DNA of 38,314 bases, from the NCBI GenBank assembly GCA_028824715.1, contig JAPPCV010000170.1, positions 1 through 38,314 on the forward strand, read 5' to 3'. Each line of letters starts with the position of its first letter. Positions within the stretch are counted from its first letter, which is position 1. The stretch comes from Boseongicola sp. GTDB taxonomy: Bacteria > Pseudomonadota > Alphaproteobacteria > Rhodobacterales > Rhodobacteraceae. Below, piece after piece: positions 23,979-31,843 of the stretch. Position numbers and translations under genes: made by a program. Under the pieces are notes generated by a model. The model saw nothing but the letters and a program-made list of their open reading frames with translations, did no database searches and was not told the origin of the DNA.

Positions 23979-24293
23979 AACGTCGCAAGCGGAACTTTCC
24001 AGCCCTTCCTGACCGACGACGGGGAACCAGACGGAGAGGTGTTGCAAGTCAATGGCGGCAAACCTGGTTTCGGGTTTCACGTCTACCGCATGGCCCCTGG
24101 CACGACAACCAAGGCGCATACCCACGTAGGAGCCGAAGAATTCTATGTCATCGACGGCGACCTGACCGATCATGACGGCTACGAATACAAGCCTGGTGAC
24201 ATCGTTTGCCTGGCCTCCGGCACTGCGCACAATTCCTCGACCCGCGATGGATGCACCCTTGTCGTGTATCTGCCTGGAGCGGAAGGCATCTGA
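23943..24293 (+). CDS. Small single-domain cupin protein
   Basis: A 116-residue cupin. Motif 1 is TKAHTHVGAEEFYVIDGDL with two His and a Glu in the metal-binding positions, and motif 2 is YKPGDIVCLASGTAHNSS with the last His, so metal binding is likely. Small cupins of this kind can be dioxygenases, isomerases or ligand sensors; no more specific family is evident. It has GGAGGAG upstream of the ATG and is followed three bases later by the nitrilase-family gene. Before the 17 kb block arrived it probably sat directly behind potABCD, because its first codons are found there as a stub. Confidence 0.85.
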   Translation: MQPVKPEDRTVANVASGTFQPFLTDDGEPDGEVLQVNGGKPGFGFHVYRMAPGTTTKAHTHVGAEEFYVIDGDLTDHDGYEYKPGDIVCLASGTAHNSSTRDGCTLVVYLPGAEGI

Positions 24294-24296
24294 ACC

Positions 24297-25052
24297 GTGA
24301 TTGTCGGTCTTTACCAAACCCCTCAACCAACGAGCATGCAGGAGGGGATCGCCACCATTGAAACCGCCTTGTCCGCCGGTGCACAATCCGGAGCTGACAT
24401 GCTTGTCCTTCCCGAGGCGTTTCTGCCCGGGTACACTGCGGTTGTCCGTGAAAGGCCGGAGGCGTGGGATCAGGTGCAAGCAGACATCGCAAGCCTCTGT
24501 CGCCGCCACAGGGTGGCCTTGACAATCGGCTTGCCGGAATACGTTGAAGGCCGGCTGTTCAACTCGGCCCATGCATTCGCCCACGACGGAACGCATCTGG
24601 CGAGCTACCGCAAGATCCAGCTGTTCGGTCCGGACGAACATGCGCTCTACACCTCTGGCGACGCGTACGTGACCTTCGAATTCAAGGGCAAGCGCTTTGG
24701 CCTGCTGATTTGCTATGACGCCGAGTTTCCCGAGCACGTCCGGCACCTGGCAAAGCTGGGTGCGGAAGTCATTCTCGTTCCGACCGCAAACATGATGCCA
24801 TTCGCAAATGTCAATCAGATCCTCATCCCCGCCCGCGCCGCAGAGAACGGCGTCACGATCGTCTATGCGAACTACTGCGGGACATCGACTGGATTGGAGT
24901 ATGTCGGTCGCTCGGCCATCCATGGTCCGGACGGTTATCCTCTTGGCGCGAAGGGCACAGGCGAAGGTCTCCTGATCGCGGAATTGCCGGATGGCTGGAG
25001 CGAGCACGGCATTCCCCTTTCGAGCCAAAGGGACGACCTCAAGCACCTCTAG
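24297..25052 (+). CDS. Nitrilase superfamily carbon-nitrogen hydrolase
   Basis: A 251-residue amidase of the nitrilase superfamily. The catalytic Glu is in LPEAFLPGY, the Lys in YRKIQLFGPDE and the Cys in LLICYDAEFPE, in the right order and spacing, so it should be active. The length excludes the large nitrilases and fits small amidases such as omega-amidase or aliphatic amide hydrolases. GTG 24297 is the start, three bases after the cupin stop, with GGAAGG upstream. In the context of polyamine-type import and an aminotransferase it may deaminate an amide intermediate; N-carbamoylputrescine amidase is possible, but the protein is shorter than that family. Confidence 0.88.
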   Translation: MIVGLYQTPQPTSMQEGIATIETALSAGAQSGADMLVLPEAFLPGYTAVVRERPEAWDQVQADIASLCRRHRVALTIGLPEYVEGRLFNSAHAFAHDGTHLASYRKIQLFGPDEHALYTSGDAYVTFEFKGKRFGLLICYDAEFPEHVRHLAKLGAEVILVPTANMMPFANVNQILIPARAAENGVTIVYANYCGTSTGLEYVGRSAIHGPDGYPLGAKGTGEGLLIAELPDGWSEHGIPLSSQRDDLKHL

Positions 25053-25098
25053 GCGACGCGCACTTTTGCCAAGCCGATCTTGGTGCCATAGTCATGCC

Positions 25099-25926
25099 AT
25101 GTCCGCGACGCTGACCGACAACGAGCTGGAAGAACTGGGAGCCTGCGTTGCTGCCATCGGCACGCCGAACTTCCCCTGCTTGATCAGCCATTTCTGTGTC
25201 TCGCTTTGCCACGCCGAGACGGTCTTTCTCAGCGCCTTCTTCGACGACCAAAGACCCGTGGGGCTCTACGGCAACCATACCGACGACAGCCAGAAGGCCT
25301 CGCTGGAACTCTACCTGGACGTGGCGTATGTACTTGACCCCTTCTACCTGCTGTTCCGGCGGAAGAGTGGCGATCAGGTCCTGTCGCTCGACGACGTGGC
25401 GCCGGACGACTTCAAGCAGTCCGAGTACTACGCCAAGTTCTTTCGCGAGATGGCCCTGACCGATGAGTGCGGGCTGATGCTTCACATCGAGGACGATGCC
25501 GCACTCTTCTTTTCCATGGGGACCCAGGCGGAGGGCGCCCGTGCGGATCCGACCAGGTTGAATTCGGTCAAGCCGCTGATCTCTGCCCTTGTCCGGCGGC
25601 ACTGGACGAGGTTGACGCCTGCGAACACCGACGGCTCGGGTCGCCTTTCTGCGCAAATTGACACAGCCTTCGAGGCCTTCGGCACCTCCGTTCTCAGCCC
25701 TCGCGAGGGCGAGGTTCTTCGCATGATCCTGCAGGGGCATTCGTCAATGTCCATTGCCGCGCATTTCAACAACTCGCCCGAGACGATCAAGGTTCACCGC
25801 AAGCGCATCTACACGAAGCTTTCCGTGACGTCCCAGGGCGAACTCCTGTCGATGTTTCTCGCCGCACTCGCGAAAATGCCTCCGGCCGCTGCGGGCGACC
25901 CGCTGCAATTCCTTGATGCCGGCTAA
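25099..25926 (+). CDS. LuxR-type helix-turn-helix transcriptional regulator
   Basis: A 275-residue regulator with a C-terminal LuxR DNA-binding domain (LSPREGEVLRMILQGHSSMS followed by IAAHFNNSPETIKVHRKRIY). The N-terminal 200 residues show no receiver Asp motif or autoinducer-binding Trp/Tyr pattern that I recognise, so the signal is unknown. The frame is open back to 24991 inside the nitrilase gene; ATG 25099 was chosen because it follows the nitrilase stop and begins the first predicted helix. It lies between the nitrilase and aminotransferase genes on the same strand and is the obvious candidate regulator of that group. Confidence 0.85.
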   Translation: MSATLTDNELEELGACVAAIGTPNFPCLISHFCVSLCHAETVFLSAFFDDQRPVGLYGNHTDDSQKASLELYLDVAYVLDPFYLLFRRKSGDQVLSLDDVAPDDFKQSEYYAKFFREMALTDECGLMLHIEDDAALFFSMGTQAEGARADPTRLNSVKPLISALVRRHWTRLTPANTDGSGRLSAQIDTAFEAFGTSVLSPREGEVLRMILQGHSSMSIAAHFNNSPETIKVHRKRIYTKLSVTSQGELLSMFLAALAKMPPAAAGDPLQFLDAG

Positions 25927-26009
25927 CGCGTAACCCCAAGTGGTGACTGCGTCTCGGGCACAGATGGTTGTACCGTCCTTGGCATGCACCGAGCATGAGG
26001 GGCCGTCGC

Positions 26010-27377
26010 ATGAACAAGCCAGACGCAAATTCAGCCTGGGCCAAGGACCGTGCCCATGTGCTCCACCCCTACACGGACTTCTCGTCCTTTCTCGAAGAAG
26101 GCAGCCAGGTCATATGCGATGCCTCAGGCATGCACGTCACCGACACGGACGGTCGCAGGCTCCTGGACGGCATTGCAGGTCTCTGGTGCGTCAACATTGG
26201 GCATGGACGCCGGGAAATGGCGGATGCCATTTCGGCTCAGGTCATTCAGATGCAATACTACAATCCCTTTGGCCACTCGACGAACGTGCCCGCCGCGGAG
26301 CTTGGTTACTGGCTGGCTCAGAACGCGCCGGGCGACTTGAACCACGTCTACTACACATGCGGGGGTTCCACCGCCGTCGATGCGGCGATCCGACTGGTGC
26401 ACTACTTCAATTCGATGCGCGGCCTGCATCGCAAGAAGAAGATCATAAGTCGGAATTGTGCCTACCACGGTGCGACTTGCGTCGCCGCCGAGCTTACAGG
26501 CATTCTTGCAACCAAGAACAGTTTTGATCGCGTTGGACAGGAATTCATTCACCACGTCTCGGCGGCCAACATGAATGCGAAGCCGGACGACATGACCGAA
26601 GCCGCCTATTGTGATCACCTGGTGCGGGAGTTCCAGGACAGGATCGACCAGCTTGGCCCGGAAAACGTCGCCGCCTTCATTGCCGAACCGATCATGGGCG
26701 CTGGCGGCGTCCTGATCGCGCCAGAGGGCTATCACCGGCGCATGCGCGGCGTGTGCAAGAGGCACGACATTCTATATATCGCCGACGAAGTCGTCACCGC
26801 ATTCGGGCGACTTGGGGAGTGGTTCGCCTCAAAGAGAGTCTTCGATTGCCAACCCGACATGCTGGTCTTGGCCAAGGGGATCACGTCAGGCTATATCCCC
26901 CTTGGGGCGACAATGATTTCGGACGAGATCTACGAAGTCATCAGCCGCCCGCAATGCGAAGGCGGCGTCTTCTCGATGGGTCTCACCTATTTCGGCCACC
27001 CGGTTGCCTGTGCCGCAGCCTTGAAGAACATCGAGATTATGGAACGAGAAAGCCTATTGCAGAATTCCGCGGCCGCAGGCGAGTTCTTTCAGAGTGATGC
27101 GCAACGGTTGCGCAATTTGCCTTGCGTTGGTGACGTGCGCGGGAAAGGACTGATGCTGGCCGTCGATCTGGTCGCTGACAAGGCAGGCAAGGCTCCGCTG
27201 CCCGTCAACGCGAGGGCCGGGGAGCGCGTCTTCAAGAGATGCGTCGACAATGGCGTCATCGTCAGGCCCATTGGAGATCGCATCGTCCTGTCGCCGCCGA
27301 TCATCATTTCGACCGGTCAGTGCTCGGAGATCGTAGACGCAATTGCGGACGCCATCCAATCCACCAGGCTTGTTTGA
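26010..27377 (+). CDS. Class III PLP-dependent omega-aminotransferase
   Basis: A 455-residue aminotransferase. The PLP lysine is in LVLAKGITSGYIPLGA, the pyridine-N Asp in YIADEVVTAFGRLGEW, and the phosphate-binding region in YYTCGGSTAVDAAIRLV. The overall length and the N-terminal HVLHPYTDFSSFLEEG match the omega-amino acid/putrescine:pyruvate aminotransferase group (SpuC, taurine and beta-alanine transaminases). GAGGGG lies seven bases before ATG 26010; in-frame ATG 25995 is less well placed. In front of a possible sulfinopropanoyl-CoA desulfinase gene, an amino-sulfinate or amino-sulfonate donor is a candidate substrate, as is a polyamine; the sequence does not decide. Confidence 0.9.
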   Translation: MNKPDANSAWAKDRAHVLHPYTDFSSFLEEGSQVICDASGMHVTDTDGRRLLDGIAGLWCVNIGHGRREMADAISAQVIQMQYYNPFGHSTNVPAAELGYWLAQNAPGDLNHVYYTCGGSTAVDAAIRLVHYFNSMRGLHRKKKIISRNCAYHGATCVAAELTGILATKNSFDRVGQEFIHHVSAANMNAKPDDMTEAAYCDHLVREFQDRIDQLGPENVAAFIAEPIMGAGGVLIAPEGYHRRMRGVCKRHDILYIADEVVTAFGRLGEWFASKRVFDCQPDMLVLAKGITSGYIPLGATMISDEIYEVISRPQCEGGVFSMGLTYFGHPVACAAALKNIEIMERESLLQNSAAAGEFFQSDAQRLRNLPCVGDVRGKGLMLAVDLVADKAGKAPLPVNARAGERVFKRCVDNGVIVRPIGDRIVLSPPIIISTGQCSEIVDAIADAIQSTRLV

Positions 27378-27802
27378 GCCATGCGTCTCACTCTCGGCAA
27401 TCCGTTTCCTTGTCCAGTGCGGCAATCGGCTGCCAATCGTCTCGGCGTGGCTGGCTGCTGGAGCCGAAGCGGCCAATCTTGAACGGTTCTTCATTCCGGT
27501 GCCAAACAGGAATCCCGTGCGATTCAACGGGACGACAGCGGAATCCGGTGGATTCTGCCTGTCATTTACATGGCAACATCCGGCGCCGGGTTGATTTCCA
27601 GTTGCCCGGAGTGAAGCCGGACCAGAACGTTCCCATAAGGCTGCCAGGCTGGCCGACGGCTGTCACGCCGGAAAACCCTTGTAAATCAGCAAGATATCCC
27701 CGGAACCCGCACTCGACGCCCAATGAAGGTCCAGTCAAACAAGAGTTGGCACGGACTGATCCGATCCGATCTGGATTGATTCGGGCAGGCGTTGGCGGAT
27801 AA
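27378..27802. other. 425-base gap between the aminotransferase and acyl-CoA-dehydrogenase-like genes
   Basis: No gene is recognisable on either strand. Short open frames exist but lack ribosome binding sites and family similarity. A tandem GATCCGATCCGATC stretch lies near 27757. The gap may hold the promoter of the following gene. Confidence 0.5.
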
Positions 27803-29068
27803 TTGCTTCATGGAGCACCAAGCATACCCAATCGGTTCCAAGAGACGGCCCGGGACCTTGCGTCAGTGTTCGCGGCACGCGCCGCGGAATGGGACAGGAC
27901 CCGTGCCTATTGCTGGTCGAACGTCCAGGAACTGGCTGACGCCGGTCTGATGGGCATGACCATTCCCGAGGAGTTCGGCGGCAAGGGTGCCTCGTATCAC
28001 GATGTGGTGCTCGTGATCGAGGAAATCGCAAAGGCCTGTACCTTGAGCGCGCGCATTGTAGTCGAGGCAAACATGGGCGGGGTCAGCGCCGTCATGGCCT
28101 ATGGGACCGAGGCGCAAAAGCAGTTGTCGGCTGCTCTTGTGCTGAAAGGTGACAAGCCGGCCATCTGCATCACCGAGCCCGAGGCCGGCAGTGCGGCGAC
28201 CGAGATGAAGACCACCGCCCGGCGAGTGGCAGGGGGATATCGACTAGATGGGACCAAGCACTGGATCACTGGAGGTGGTGTCTCCAAGCTGCATGTCGTC
28301 TTTGCCCGGGTTCTGAACGACGCAGGCGAGGACGAGGGCATCGGCGCCTTCATCCTCGTACGTGATCCGGACAGGGGCGTGGAGCCCGAGGGCTTCAGGA
28401 TACTCGGGCGCGAACATACGCTCGGCCTTTGTGGCATGCCCGAGGCGGAACTGCATTTCGAGGACGTGCTTGTCGAAGACGCGATGGTCCTGACGCCGCC
28501 TTCGGGCTTTCGCCGCGGGTTTGCTGACCTGATGGACGCTTACAACAGCCAGCGTGTGGGCGCGGGCACCGTTGCAATGGGCGTGGCGGCCGGGGCACTC
28601 GATCATGCCAAGCGACATCTCAAGGAGCGTCACCAGTTTGGCCGCCCGATTGCCGAGTTCCAAGGTCTGCAGTGGATGCTGGCGGACATGGACGCCAAGG
28701 TGCACGCCTCGCGCCTGATGCTGCGCGAGGCGGCATTGTCCCGTGGACCAAACGGGTCGCCCTTTCCGAACATGATGATGGCTGCGCGGGCCAAGGCCTT
28801 TGCTTCGGAGGCGGCAATCAAGGTGGTCAGCGACGCGCTGCAGATCTTTGGAGCCCGCGGTTACGGCGACAAGGAACCGATCGAACGCATGTATCGCGAC
28901 GTGCGCATGTTCACGATTGGCGGAGGCACGGCACAAGTCCTCAAGACGCAGGTCGCAGGCAGCCTTCTGGGGATCAGGACACCGCAGACACGCGACGGAT
29001 ACGCACGTCTTGCTGTGCAAGCGCAGAGCGGTGATGCAAGTGTCGCCATGCCAGACGATGCATCGTGA
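27803..29068 (+). CDS. Acyl-CoA dehydrogenase-fold protein, probable 3-sulfinopropanoyl-CoA desulfinase
   Basis: A 421-residue flavoprotein of the acyl-CoA dehydrogenase superfamily (ITEPEAGSAATEMKTTA, WITGGGVSKLHVVFARV, FGRPIAEFQGLQW). The usual catalytic Glu before the C-terminal TxxxQ motif is missing (MFTIGGGTAQVLKTQ), and the alternative Glu site of isovaleryl-CoA dehydrogenase reads AYNSQRVGAG, with Gln. That Gln and the surrounding segments match what I remember of AcdDPN7, the 3-sulfinopropanoyl-CoA desulfinase from Advenella, which has lost dehydrogenase activity and releases sulfite. Function is therefore called as probable desulfinase by family resemblance. A stop lies just upstream, so the only plausible start is TTG 27803, with GGCGG five bases before it. 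Confidence 0.82.
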   Translation: MLHGAPSIPNRFQETARDLASVFAARAAEWDRTRAYCWSNVQELADAGLMGMTIPEEFGGKGASYHDVVLVIEEIAKACTLSARIVVEANMGGVSAVMAYGTEAQKQLSAALVLKGDKPAICITEPEAGSAATEMKTTARRVAGGYRLDGTKHWITGGGVSKLHVVFARVLNDAGEDEGIGAFILVRDPDRGVEPEGFRILGREHTLGLCGMPEAELHFEDVLVEDAMVLTPPSGFRRGFADLMDAYNSQRVGAGTVAMGVAAGALDHAKRHLKERHQFGRPIAEFQGLQWMLADMDAKVHASRLMLREAALSRGPNGSPFPNMMMAARAKAFASEAAIKVVSDALQIFGARGYGDKEPIERMYRDVRMFTIGGGTAQVLKTQVAGSLLGIRTPQTRDGYARLAVQAQSGDASVAMPDDAS

Positions 29069-29348
29069 CAGGCGCGCTCCAAGGTCCTGGGGCGCTTGAC
29101 CTTTCCCACATCCTCGGGGGCCGCCCTGCACGTCGGCTTGGTCCGCCATCTCTCGCTGCGCAGCTCATTCGTCAGACCGCAAGTCCCACCATAATGGAGA
29201 GAAGCAAACCACGCCGCGAAAATTCGCGTGCGCTGCAAGATCGGCGAAACAGCCTGCGTTCGCCATCTTGGCAAGATCGGATTGCACCCAAGTGGCGTGG
29301 CGGAATTTCCGCGCGGTTTGCGACATTTCCCCAAGAATCGCTCGGGCC

Positions 29349-30212
29349 CTACCGCGTTTCCTGCTTCATCAAGCTGTAAATGTTGGAAACAAGGAGCGCG
29401 CCGACAACCACGGTCCCGCCGACGACCGCCCAAGGTCCGGGGTTTTCTCCGATTGCCAGCCAGACAAGGACCGGAGCAAGGACTGATTCCAGGAGGACAA
29501 GCAGGGCCACCTCGGACGAACTGATGTATCGGGGACCAAGCGCGAGAAGACAGGATGCTGCTCCGATGAAAGCGCCATGGCCCAAGAAAAGCGGCCATTG
29601 TGTCTCGAAGGCTTCACCCGGAGACACGAACATCCCGAGGAGAATTGCGGCGCCGATATAGGCGACGGGAATGGCCGGGATCATCGAAGTTGCCTTGACC
29701 TTTCGCACGGCTGTCAAGGCCGCGGCAAAGGCCGCGGAGATGTAGACTGCCCAGATGTCACCTTTCCACGAAGCGATCTGCGTCTCGCTGGATCCATAGG
29801 CTATGATTCCCAGCCCAAGGATCACGACCGCCATGGTGATCACCATGCGTGCCCTGATGAGCTCTCCGAGGAAGATGCGACTGAAGAGTGCGGCGAACAC
29901 GGGCATCGAGGCAAAGATGAAGACCACGTTGGCCACGCTTGCCTGGGTTACGGCAAGCACGAAGGCCGGAGCCGTCGTTCCCATCAGGACGGTATAGACC
30001 AACCCGGGCCAGCCGGTCTGCAATACGGCCCGAAAGCCCCGAACGCCCTGCACTGCCAAAAGGACCACAAGTACGACGGCTCCGGCGGTAGATCCCCTCC
30101 AGAAGGCGATGACCATCGGCTCTGCGTCGACAAGCCTGACGAACAGCGAGTCCGGCACAACAAGCAAGACGCCCAGTGTCGTGACAATCAGACCTTTCAG
30201 GTGTTCGTTCAT
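29349..30212 (-). CDS. EamA/DMT superfamily transporter
   Basis: A 287-residue inner-membrane protein with about ten transmembrane helices in two EamA repeats. Helices such as LIVTTLGVLLVVPDSLF, GLVYTVLMGTTAPAFVLAV and GAFIGAASCLLALG alternate with short loops, and SEVALLVLLESVLAPVLVW near the C-terminus is the conserved final-repeat segment of this family. Members export amino acids, nucleobases and metabolites. It is convergent with the preceding gene across about 280 bases with nothing recognisable. The ATG is poorly served by a ribosome binding site. Confidence 0.88.
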   Translation of the reverse strand: MNEHLKGLIVTTLGVLLVVPDSLFVRLVDAEPMVIAFWRGSTAGAVVLVVLLAVQGVRGFRAVLQTGWPGLVYTVLMGTTAPAFVLAVTQASVANVVFIFASMPVFAALFSRIFLGELIRARMVITMAVVILGLGIIAYGSSETQIASWKGDIWAVYISAAFAAALTAVRKVKATSMIPAIPVAYIGAAILLGMFVSPGEAFETQWPLFLGHGAFIGAASCLLALGPRYISSSEVALLVLLESVLAPVLVWLAIGENPGPWAVVGGTVVVGALLVSNIYSLMKQETR

Positions 30213-30530
30213 GTTGCCGAATGTTCGCAGCCGCCCGGCGTCGGGTCAGTTCATTGGATGAGTTCAGTGAATCTGTAGCAGAGGACCGCTGCGTTGCCAG
30301 CCGTGCCGGCGCCGGGCCTGTCTCGTCATGCTCAGGCTACACAGCCTTGGGAAGCGCAAGAATCCGCAACAGGTTTCGGGCGCCTTAACGGACGGCGGCG
30401 CTGCAGTTTGAGAATTGGCAGGCAATCCAAGTTGAATGTCGATTCAAAGTCTTCGAAATCGCGCAAGCGAGGGCCGGGTTGCGAGGCGCCCATCGTGCCA
30501 GGCAGCATCGGGCCCCCTGCCGTGGGCGGC
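30213..30530. other. 318-base gap upstream of the EamA gene, with one inverted repeat
   Basis: No gene is seen. TTGAAT-gtcg-ATTCAA at 30432-30447 is an inverted repeat about 220 bases upstream of the EamA start and just beyond the 3' end of the methyltransferase gene. It could be a regulator site or chance. Confidence 0.4.
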
Positions 30531-31412
30531 TCAACATGCAGTCCGGGCGCGACAGAGCCCAATGACCGGAGAATATTCGAGATCGGAATATTGCGAAAAA
30601 TATCGCTCCCCAACCTTGTGGGGTTCCAGATTGTCAATGTCATCGTAGCCCAGGCTCTTGAGAATGCCTGGCAGGTCCGGAGGAACAAAGCTGGACAACC
30701 AGGGTTCGCCGCGTCGCGCGACGAAAGCCGTCGCGCTCGCCAGCAAGGGCTGGGCTTCGTCGGGGACCCATGCAGCCTCTGCAAGATAGTCGAAGACCAC
30801 GGTCGTGCCGGGCGCCATCTCGCGCGCAATGGAGGCCAGAGTGTTCCTGACCGTGTCGCGATCGAGATAGTAGGTTACGCCGAACCACGAAACCATTGCG
30901 GGGCGCGAGAAGTCGAACCCTGCCTTCGCAAGCGCATCCTGCAGGCGTTCCACGTTCAGGTCGGTTTGCACGTAACGGACGGATTCGGGAGCTTCAATTC
31001 CGGCGGCGTGCATGCGACGAAACTTGCTGTCCTGCGTGGCCTTCAGGTCCAGCTCGTAGAGAGTGAGGCGCTCCATCAGGTCTGGCCGGCGAAACGCGAA
31101 GGTGTCGTAACCCGCCCCTATGATGACGTACTGGTCCACGCCATTCGCCATTTCCGCTTCAAGACAGTCCTCGCCGAAGCGCGCCCGCGTGTAGATGGCT
31201 GGCAGGATCGGACGCAACTTTCGGAGCAGCCCGTCCTTGACCAGCCACAAGAGAAACCGGCTTGAGAGAATCGTGCGCCAGAGGCGCCCGCACATGGCGT
31301 AGGCGTACCGGTCCTCGAATACGGGGGGCTTCGCGATCTTTGTGTGATCCGCCCGGGCCACTGCCACGAGTTCGGCTGTCTTGCTTGGGATCTTGTTCTC
31401 GCGCGCCTGCAT
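30531..31412 (-). CDS. Class I SAM-dependent methyltransferase (TIGR00027/leucine carboxyl methyltransferase-like)
   Basis: A 293-residue protein. The N-terminal SKTAELVAVARADHTK, followed by QYVIIGAGYDTFAFRR (SAM-binding motif I) and LYELDLKATQDSK (acidic loop holding the SAM ribose), is the pattern of the LCMT-related TIGR00027 family; VSWFGVTYYLDRDTV is the usual motif after the third strand. The family methylates carboxyl groups of small natural products or proteins, and the target here is unknown. ATG 31412 was preferred to the frame opening at 31478 because GAGGAAG lies directly upstream. There is no evident operon partner. Confidence 0.85.
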   Translation of the reverse strand: MQARENKIPSKTAELVAVARADHTKIAKPPVFEDRYAYAMCGRLWRTILSSRFLLWLVKDGLLRKLRPILPAIYTRARFGEDCLEAEMANGVDQYVIIGAGYDTFAFRRPDLMERLTLYELDLKATQDSKFRRMHAAGIEAPESVRYVQTDLNVERLQDALAKAGFDFSRPAMVSWFGVTYYLDRDTVRNTLASIAREMAPGTTVVFDYLAEAAWVPDEAQPLLASATAFVARRGEPWLSSFVPPDLPGILKSLGYDDIDNLEPHKVGERYFSQYSDLEYSPVIGLCRARTAC

Positions 31413-31843
31413 GTGCTTCCTCGTCAATTCATTGACAAACTTATGCCCCTGCGTCGCGCAGGACCAGTGCCGATTCAAGGACCAATTCGCGGAGTTGGCG
31501 AGGCAGCATGCCTGGTCGGGCGGTGCGATCCGATGCAGGGCGGTCCGGGGCGCGTCAATGCGGCGAAGCCGCCGACCTTAGGACATCTCCACGCCGGGTA
31601 CTTGCTGAATCAAGCTCCGCCCGTGCCGTGCCTGGCAGTTCATGTCCGACGGGCCATCTGATCTGCAGTCGATCGTCCATGCAGACACTTCCGCCCTCGG
31701 GAAGCTGTCGCTCGGTTGCGGCAAGACCCATGGCAGAGATCACGAACGGACGCGACCGGTCCCGTCGCTGCTGGCGCAGGCATGGACTAAATTCGCTGTG
31801 CCCGTTACTGCTGGGTCATTGCCACGCAAACATGGGGTGCACG
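31413..31843. other. 431-base divergent gap between methyltransferase and cyclic phosphodiesterase genes
   Basis: No gene is recognised. TCAAT-tc-ATTGA (near 31423) is a short inverted repeat in the methyltransferase leader. The open frame that continues upstream of the phosphodiesterase gene has no start with a ribosome binding site and no family similarity. Confidence 0.45.
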
